This document shows, in pieces, positions 57,101 through 64,000 of a stretch of 64,000 nt of DNA. The notes under the pieces were generated by a model. The model made no database searches, was not told the origin of the DNA, and saw nothing but the letters and a program-made list of their open reading frames with translations. How positions within the stretch are numbered: the first letter of the stretch is position 1; each line of letters starts with the position of its first letter. The stretch is taken from assembly GCA_021396245.1 (NCBI GenBank), contig WNYE01000054.1:62001-126000 (forward strand), read 5' to 3'. Source of the stretch: Sporothrix humicola. Taxonomy: Eukaryota > Ascomycota > Sordariomycetes > Ophiostomatales > Ophiostomataceae. A program made the translations under genes and the position numbers.

Positions 57101-58708
57101 GTGGGCGCCTGTGGCCCATTTTGAGGTGCCGTGGGTGCCCTGTGGTTCAGGCTACTGGTGCCGCTGTGGGGGTGCTGTTGTCGCATTAAGCAGGTGCCAT
57201 AGCGCTATTGGCGGCAGTCTGTTCTTTTTTCAACTTATGCTTCATTTTCTTTTTGCATTTTTGACATTTGACATGTGCACTGGGGTTTCCATTTCCACAA
57301 CCTTTACTCCGTACGCAGTACAAGTGTTCTAAACGCGTTCCATGGAACAAACGGCAACCCTCGTCTCCCAAAGGTTTTGGCTACACGATTTGAAATATTG
57401 ACAGCATGGCATTGCCGGCCGGGATTGAATGTGGGAGAAAGTTGCCAAATCAGGGAACAAGCTCTAAAACACAGAGTGTCGTCACCCGAGGCACCGGTCT
57501 GGTTTATTGCGCTGCGCTGCGTCATATATTGGTTTTGGCTGGGTATTTTTCAATGAAAATTTCTCGCCTGTATGGGATCATAACGCGACAGCAGAACAAA
57601 AGGGTTTTGAGGGGTGAAAGAGACCGTCGTACTAGCGCCAGAACAAGCATGAGAACCATAGAATGACAAAAGAACCGAACAAGACGCCCAAAGACACAGA
57701 GACGCCCGAAACTGTGCGCCCAGAGCACCCCTTTTCTCTTTTGCTTCTAGCTCCCAGCCAAGCGCCGCGCTATGCTGATGCAGCCCTCCAATTTCCTCGG
57801 AAGTTTCCTTGTCTGGCCTCTGGCCTGTTGCCCCTTTCACTTATCAATCTCTTTACATGGCAGTAGTCTTTCGGTGTCTGCTCAGGGAAAAATAAGCCTC
57901 CTACGTAGGTCCCATACGTGAGTACGAATGGGGTCGAGTGGGCGCTGACAGAAGTCCGGTCCCGGGTCCAGAAGTACCGGGCATTGCGCTTTGCCTGTTC
58001 TGATTTGTGCAGCCAAAAGATTAGTGGGGCCAGGGTGCCTTCAGCCATGGGCTTACCCGTTGTTGAGGATCCATTACACTCAGCGCACTGCAGACCATAG
58101 CACAGCACTGAGACAACTCACCTTGTTATCGATCAGTAGATGATTGATAAAGGGTGGTCCAAGGGATGGTCTATCAGCGACATACGCGTACATCTATCAT
58201 AACTGAGTCAAATAGCTTATGAATCAGGGTGAACAGCACGTCGCTAAGGTTGAGTGATGACTATTTTATGCTACGGCGATGGATTAATCTTAAATCCTGT
58301 CTCGATCGCACTTTATCTTCACTTTGGTCTAAAATCCAAAGTGAATATTCACTGTCAAATTCGATATAATATGTATAGTGAAATGGGGCTATGCGCACTC
58401 GATTTTTTTTTTTGGATTTATGTAGGGGAAAAATAGGAAGAAAACCCCATAATAAAACGCAAGCAGGACATCGTCGATTTTTCTTTTTTGATGATTTTTT
58501 ATCTAACCGAAAAAGAAATATTTCTCAAAATTAAACTTAAATTTTTTTTTTATATCGTGTGCGACCTCAAGTCCAACCAAACATTAAAAATTATCCAATT
58601 CTCGTAATGTGAAGTGCAAACCGCATGTCATAAATGGTAACGATGTCTAGATGAAGGTTTAGACAGCTCGACCAGAATGCAAAGAATGGCAACAAGAAGG
58701 CTTCCCAA
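54145..58708. other. 4.5-kb region without a credible gene; pyrimidine-skewed
   Basis: Includes the siderophore-transporter promoter. From about 54350 to 55560 the plus strand is heavily C/T-rich, as in a long fungal 5' leader, and two different frames stay open (54745-55614, 289 codons; 54927-55748, 273 codons) because stops are rare. Neither has a domain or codon bias. TACTCCGTA words at 55816-55824, 55863-55871 and 57305-57313. It could be a long non-coding or 5' leader region, or a decayed gene. Confidence 0.45.
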
Positions 58709-59341
58709 CTACCGCGACAAGTAACCATGCATGACGTTGCAGTCACATGGATGCTCTAGACGACGCATTCTCAACAGGTAGACCTCACCGCGACCTCCGC
58801 AGTCCTTGCAGCCCTTGCTTTTGCCCTCGCATAGGAAACAAATAATCGGTTTCAACTTCCATTTGACCGGGGCTGTGCCGGTGCCCTTGCAGTCGCGACA
58901 GTTTGGCTTCGGTGGAGGGTTCGGAACAAGCTCGATGTAAGGCCCATCGTCATCGGTTTCGCGGCTTTCGACTTTTGCTCTCTTTTCAATATTTCTGGTG
59001 GGAGGAGGCAGGAGAGAAGGAGGATCGAAAGGTGTTGCTGCAGTCGTTTTTGAACGTTGCCCCGGGTAGGACTTGTTCTTGTTAACGATGTGGATGATCC
59101 CGGTTGCTGGCTTGGGGGCAGTATCGCTACTAGCTGGATTCTGGACAGGTGTGCTTGGTTGACTGGCAGGCGTTGAGTTGTCGGCACCACCGTTGACGTG
59201 TGGAGAGTTATGTGTCTTTGTTGATGGAGGTAGAATGGCCATAGCCTCTTCGATAGGCGCAGAAGTGGCCTCTTGAGCAGCCCTACGCGCAGTAGCTGTC
59301 ATAGACCGAGTTGTACGTCCTGGAGTAGACATGATGGGCAT
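58709..59341 (-). CDS. small Cys-rich (CxxCxGxG) hypothetical protein
   Basis: 210-residue protein, ATG at 59341 (or 59332, MSTPGRTTRSM). The first two thirds are low-complexity Thr/Ser/Pro-rich. The last 70 residues carry DnaJ-type zinc-binding repeats: CRDCKGTGT, CFLCEGKSKGC, CKDCGGRGE and CDC. The pattern matches the Cys-rich domain of Hsp40 cochaperones or BSD2-type zinc fingers, but there is no J domain. A function in protein folding is only a family analogy. Not linked to a neighbour. Moderate confidence it is a real gene because the Cys spacing is regular and the frame is clean. Confidence 0.65.
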   Translation of the reverse strand: MPIMSTPGRTTRSMTATARRAAQEATSAPIEEAMAILPPSTKTHNSPHVNGGADNSTPASQPSTPVQNPASSDTAPKPATGIIHIVNKNKSYPGQRSKTTAATPFDPPSLLPPPTRNIEKRAKVESRETDDDGPYIELVPNPPPKPNCRDCKGTGTAPVKWKLKPIICFLCEGKSKGCKDCGGRGEVYLLRMRRLEHPCDCNVMHGYLSR

Positions 59342-60328
59342 GATATAGGAGTTGGTGATGTGGTATGGTAGTGGTGAGAGAACGACGGGTTCTGGATATT
59401 GTCCAGGTCCATCGAGGTTTTTGGATGTGGGAACTGATACGTTCTTAATAGACGTAGAAGACTAATATTTGAACGCACAAAACGACAAAACCGTTAAAAT
59501 CATGAAAATGACTGATTTATTATGTCATTTTGAATATTGACTACGTGTTCGTATTCAAAGCTAGGGTTCGCGATGTACACAGTGCGTTATGAATTAGCTA
59601 CTTGGGCCCGGATGAGGCTTGCGCTGACTTGAACCCACGGCGCTGGGGACTTTTATGACTCCCAAGGATACCGCCAGACCGTGCGCGAATGTGGCCTTGA
59701 GTGAGATTCTAGTATAGTATCATATAATATTCGATCGAGACCCTCGATGCACTGTATGATGGTGATATATGTAAAGATACATTGGACTGCATCTGTCTTT
59801 AGACTTGGAGCCTTAAATTTTGAACAATTTAGCATCGATAGTGTGAAGAAAAAAAAACTATGGAGGAAATTAGAGTATTTGGTATTGATTCTGATTCTTC
59901 TGCGCCCAGTCTTGCAGGGCTCTTTTCTGCACTTCTTTGTCCAGCTGCATAATATGTCTCTGGGCTTGATTACCGTGTTGATGAACTATTGCGCGAGGGG
60001 TCGCTCGGCATATCGAGTAGATTTTATTATTTTTGATCTTTTCAGTGAGAGCAAAGTCCAAGATAGATTTATGTCTAAATGCAATCATGTGGCGGGCCTG
60101 AGTTGGGAAATGGAAGACAAGATAAAAAATTGGTCGTGATGGGGGGGGGGGGGGGTGGTTGATATTCGGGATGCGCCAAGCTATTACCGTATTAGGAAAT
60201 ATTTGCTGCGACAACCGACATCTCCACCTCAATGTCTTCCTCATATAAAATGAATCTGTTCGATCTTGAGCGAGACAAAAAAGCTATAACATGTTGAACA
60301 ATTTTGTGCCATTCTATCGTATACGAAA
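59342..60328. other. intergenic between Cys-rich and GH3 genes, with a G15 run
   Basis: Divergent promoter region for both genes. G15 homopolymer at 60141-60155, about 170 bp upstream of the GH3 start. No gene seen. Confidence 0.5.
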
Positions 60329-62991
60329 ATGCCATCCAATACCGACGTTGACGCCGTCTTACGGTCACTGACCCTCGAGGAGAAGGTATGTAGATCACGT
60401 GAATTTCGACATCGACCGATACTAACACCACGAAGATCTCGTTGCTCGCCGGCTCGTCGTTCTGGACGACTGCTGCGATCCCAGCCAAGGGCGTACCGTC
60501 AGTGACTCTGACTGATGGACCCAATGGTACCCGTGGTGTTCGGCTCGATGGAAGCACCAAGGCCGCCTGCTTCCCAGCAGCAGTGAGCATCGCCGCGTCG
60601 TTCGACCGTCAACTGGCCGGACGCATTGGCGAAGCTTTGGCAGAAGAAGCCGCCACCAAAGGTGCACGATGCCTCCTGGCACCTACCGTGTGCATTCAGC
60701 GCCACCCTCTTGGAGGTCGCAATTTCGAGACCTACAGCGAGGACCCACTGTTGTGCGGAACGATGGCGCAGCACATGGTTGCTGGCGTGCAGCGAACCGG
60801 CAAAGTCGCGGCCACGATCAAGCACTTTGTTGCCAACGAGCAAGAAACTGCACGGACGACAAGTGACTCGCGAGTCGGTGAGAGGGCTCTTCGTGAGATC
60901 TACCTTAGGCCCTTCGAGATGGCAATCAAGTCCGACTCGCCTCCCATGGCTGTGATGACGTCGTACAACTGCCTTAATGGGACACATTGCGACGGCAACT
61001 CTCGTCTTCTTCAGGGCATTCTCCGTAAAGAGTGGGGGTGGAAGGGCCTTGTCATGAGTGACTGGGGCGGCACGAATTCCGTTGGTGGATCACTCAACGC
61101 CGGCTTGGACTTGGAGATGCCCGGCCCTCCCAGACAGAGAACTCTTGAAAGAGTGCTTGCTGCTCTGAAAGCTGGCGAGGTGACCGAGGCCATAGTCAAC
61201 GAACGAGCACACAGCGTCTTGGAGTTTGCCAAGCGTGTTGGAGCGTGGGATGAAGACGGTTCTCATTCCGTTGAAAGAGCCGAAGATCGGCCTGAACACA
61301 GAAAGTTGATCCGAGAGGCCGGTGCCCGAAGCATCGTTCTCTTGAAGAATGACAACAGCCTTCTCCCGTTAAAGCTGGAGACCATTAACATCAACACCTG
61401 CTTGAAGCCTACAATCGCCCTCATCGGACTTGCCAAAGATGCGCTGGCCCACGGCGGCGGTAGTGCTAGTGTCCGGCCTCACTACAAAGTCAGTCCCTGG
61501 GAGGCACTCAACGAGGCTCTGGGTGACAAGGTCAACTTTGTCTACGCCAAAGGTTTTCGCCGCCTTCGACTCCAGCCTCCACTTCGGAACCACGAAACCC
61601 CGGACGAAGACGACCTGAACCCCGACAATACGCTTCCTGGCACCGTCCATGGTCTAGACAGCAAGCCTGGCTTCACGCTGCAGTTCCACGATAAGGATGG
61701 GACCTCGACTACTATCCACGGTCACCCAACGTCTTCTTTTTCTCCACTTGGAACACAGATCTCTGTAAATAAGATCGTGGAGATCGTGGGCGACTTTGTG
61801 CCATCGGCCACTGGGAACCATTGTTTGTCGTGCTCTGGCATGGGTCCCACCCAAGTCTTTGTCGATGATATCTGTGTTTACGCACAGGCCGGAAACAGTG
61901 ACGATCCCATGGGTGCCCTGTTTGCGGCCAATACGGAAGAGGAAGTGCGGCACCAATTTGAAGCTGGTAAAACATACCGTCTGAGAATTGTGACCCGCCC
62001 ACCTGCCAACCTGGCATCCAAGGGTCTGGCTATCCTAGAAGGCAAATCTGGCGCCCGTCTTGGGTTCCTTCTCGAACAAGATAGAGATGGCGACGAGCAA
62101 CTGATCCAAGAGGCTGTCGAGGTGGCTGCTTCAGCTGACATCGCAATTGTGTTCACTGGCCATGACCCGCAATGGGAGACAGAAGGCCGCGATCAAGATG
62201 GTTTCAACCTGCCACGTACCCAAGACAAGCTGGTCGAGGCTGTGGCAGCCGCAACCCCACGTGGGAAGACGGTTGTCGTCAACGGCACAGGAACTCCAGT
62301 GGCCATGCCGTGGTTGGAAAGTGTTGGTGCTGTCCTTCAATCTTGGTTCCTTGGCCAGGAATGTGGCAATTCTGTGGCCGATGTGTTGACAGGTGTGATC
62401 AACCCTGAAGGTCACTTGCCCGTGAGTTTCCCGAAGAACATTGACGATGCGCCTGCACATGGCAATTTTGGAGACGTGCTTGGTGGAATTGTCAACTATA
62501 ACGAGGGTGTGTTTGTTGGATACCGGTACTACGACCGTCAGCCTGCCGACAAAGTCAACTTTTGCTTTGGCCACGGGCTGTCATACACCGCATTCGACAT
62601 CGGCGACATGACGGTAACCAAGGAAGGTGATAGTGTCACAGCTACTGTTTCTGTGACTAATATTGGCCAAGTGTATGGTGGAGTGGCCCTGCAGCTCTAC
62701 ATTGGACGTGCCGAGGGGAGTACCCAGCACTTGACAATACCGCCAGCTCCTGATGCACACCCTGTCAAGACCCTGGTCGCTTTTGAAAAGGTTCGCCTCG
62801 AGCTAGGTGCATCTAAGGATGTGACACTCACAGCTACCGTCCGCGACTTTGCCTACTTTGACGTTGGCTCTGACGAATGGCGCGTCGACTCGGGCACCTA
62901 CAAGCTCTACTGCGGCCTCTCGTCGAAGGACATTCGTCAGACTGCAGAGATTGAGCTGGGCCAGTTCACGTTTTTAAAAATGGAAATCTAA
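60329..62991 (+). CDS. GH3 beta-glucosidase with PA14 insert
   Basis: 870-residue glycoside hydrolase family 3 enzyme, hydrolysing terminal beta-D-glucosyl (or related) residues. Exon 1 60329-60385 (MPSNTDVDAVLRSLTLEEK), intron 60386-60435 (GTATGT, branch ACTAAC, acceptor GAAG), exon 2 60436-62991. The N-terminal TIM-barrel has DGPNGTRG, KHFVANEQE and the nucleophile motif VMSDWGG with Asp228. The second domain has ARSIVLLKND. A PA14 carbohydrate-binding insert lies around residues 410-560, followed by the FTGHDPQWETEGRDQDGF region and a fibronectin type III-like C-terminal domain (NFCFGHGLSYTAFD; GGVALQLYIG). No signal peptide, so it is probably intracellular. Length matches PA14-containing fungal GH3 enzymes. 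Confidence 0.95.
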
Positions 62992-63301
62992 GTGACTGTC
63001 TTTCCACTCATATGTTTGTTACGATGCTTTTTGTGTGAAATGTTTGAAAACAAAATCGGTAGAGAGAGAGGCGACGTTCAAATATGAAAGTGGGTCACCA
63101 CTTACACACTTACACGGGAAGCGGCTGGCGGACCTTTGCCGAATGACAGCGGGCGCTAAGTGACACCCGTTTCCTTCCACTCCGGGATAGACAGCCAGTC
63201 GTACCTGCCAAATTCGGGATACAAGACCAACGTCAACGAATGCGAATTGTTTTTTGAAAGCATTAAATATTTAAATTTCCATCCCAATTACTGAACTGGC
63301 A
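62992..63301. other. short convergent 3' region
   Basis: 310 bp between the GH3 stop and the carboxylesterase stop. No gene. Confidence 0.5.
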
Positions 63302-64000
63302 TTACATCGCTTTCTGTGCACTGATGTATTCTTCCCAAAAGGCCCGTGCTTCGGGCGATGCTGTCTGCATGTAGTTGAAATTGCCGCCTAGCTCCAACAG
63401 TGTATTCGGGTTGTCAGTGAGGGACGTCCACTTAGGAATACCGTCCGGTCTGTCTTCTGGCCCATGCCCGTTGGGATTTCCCGTCTTGCAAAAATTGGCC
63501 CAAAGCGTTGACAGCTTATCGCCTAATGCGCGATCTTCTTCGGTCCATGGCCGAATATTGTTGTTGATGAGCGAGTTGAATGTGAAGGCAAACTCGGCTG
63601 AGTGGTAAGCGCCTGTTAGGGGACCTTTGCCATTGGTGTAGCCAGACATCTTGGGCGTTGACATCGGATCAGATTGTTCCCAGTCGTGCCAGTCGGGCGG
63701 TTTATGCGTAAAGTAGTAGCCATAGACAGGCGACTTTGTGTGTTTGTGGTACTCCTTGGTCCAAAGAGAGATATTGATACGAGTGTTGTATCTGGCACTC
63801 TGATTCCAGGCATCAAGCGGACCCTGGCCCTCTTCTTTGTTTGTAGGCTGGTACAACTGCAGGTACTTTTTGACCAGCTCCTCGGAGCCTTTGCTATGGC
63901 TCTGGTCGGGTCCGAGACGACCGCGAACACTCTCGAGTAGATCATCGTAGGTAAATCGTGGTTCATTGTAGACGCCACCTTCATCGCGGTTCTGGCCTGT
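63302..64000 (-). CDS. type-B carboxylesterase/lipase, C-terminal part (5' end outside window)
   Basis: 233 codons of an alpha/beta-hydrolase of the carboxylesterase type-B family, open to the window edge. Visible: GQNRDEGGVYNEP, which carries the acidic member of the triad region typical of this family (NxDEG), then SPVYGYYFTHKPPDW, the catalytic His motif GAYHSAEFAFTFN, and the C-terminal stretch LWANFCKTGNPNG followed by PKWTSL. The nucleophile elbow lies upstream, outside the window. No GPI or membrane signal at the C terminus (ISAQKAM). Substrate unknown; convergent with the GH3 gene. Confidence 0.92.
   Translation of the reverse strand, partial: TGQNRDEGGVYNEPRFTYDDLLESVRGRLGPDQSHSKGSEELVKKYLQLYQPTNKEEGQGPLDAWNQSARYNTRINISLWTKEYHKHTKSPVYGYYFTHKPPDWHDWEQSDPMSTPKMSGYTNGKGPLTGAYHSAEFAFTFNSLINNNIRPWTEEDRALGDKLSTLWANFCKTGNPNGHGPEDRPDGIPKWTSLTDNPNTLLELGGNFNYMQTASPEARAFWEEYISAQKAM

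Noticed and set aside
59620..59660. Possible tRNA (T-loop-like TTCAA on the minus strand)
   Set aside because: The flanking bases do not form a T stem or an acceptor stem.

Overview
The window is nuclear DNA of a filamentous ascomycete (Pezizomycotina; a Sordariomycete-like genome is my inference). Genes carry few, short introns (about 47 to 120 nt) with GT donors, CTAAC/CTGAC-type branch points and AG acceptors. Gene families are typical of moulds: a PDR-type ABC transporter, a CRH-type GPI-anchored GH16, a Zn2Cys6 regulator, a siderophore MFS carrier, a tannase, GH3, and NACHT-ankyrin NLR-like proteins. There are no rRNA genes, no convincing tRNA genes and no CRISPR.

Left part (about 1-30 kb): after a truncated YtcJ-like amidohydrolase comes an immunity-like island. 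It holds three STAND/NLR loci on the minus strand, interrupted by a CRH-type cell-wall transglycosidase and a full PDR ABC transporter. Two loci (20563-23483 and 24700-27596) encode a single protein with a SesA-like helical domain, an N/Q/G-rich amyloid-like motif, a NACHT ATPase and ankyrin repeats. The third (2669-6761) is split: a stand-alone SesA-like protein ends in the motif, and the NACHT-ankyrin gene next to it starts with the motif. This resembles the effector/receptor logic of fungal amyloid signalosomes (HET-S/NWD2, SesA/SesB). The split receptor carries a homopolymer frameshift and an in-frame TGA, so it may be dying or mis-sequenced. Two 2EXR-type proteins sit beside the NLR loci; a third, at 50 kb, is broken by one amber codon.

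Middle part (30-47 kb): a metabolic and transport run with tannase, MFS sugar transporter, amino-acid/GABA-type permease, MATE exporter, secreted ureohydrolase, Zn2Cys6 regulator and a type II membrane glycosyltransferase-like protein. A 571-bp non-coding element with 52-bp terminal inverted repeats and a candidate 8-bp target duplication lies between MATE and ureohydrolase.

Right part (47-64 kb): gene-poor stretches, the broken 2EXR gene, a siderophore-iron transporter with ATCAGATAA (iron GATA-factor type) sites beyond its 3' end, a 4.5-kb pyrimidine-skewed stretch without a credible gene, a small Cys-rich protein, a GH3 beta-glucosidase with a PA14 insert, and the C-terminal part of a type-B carboxylesterase.
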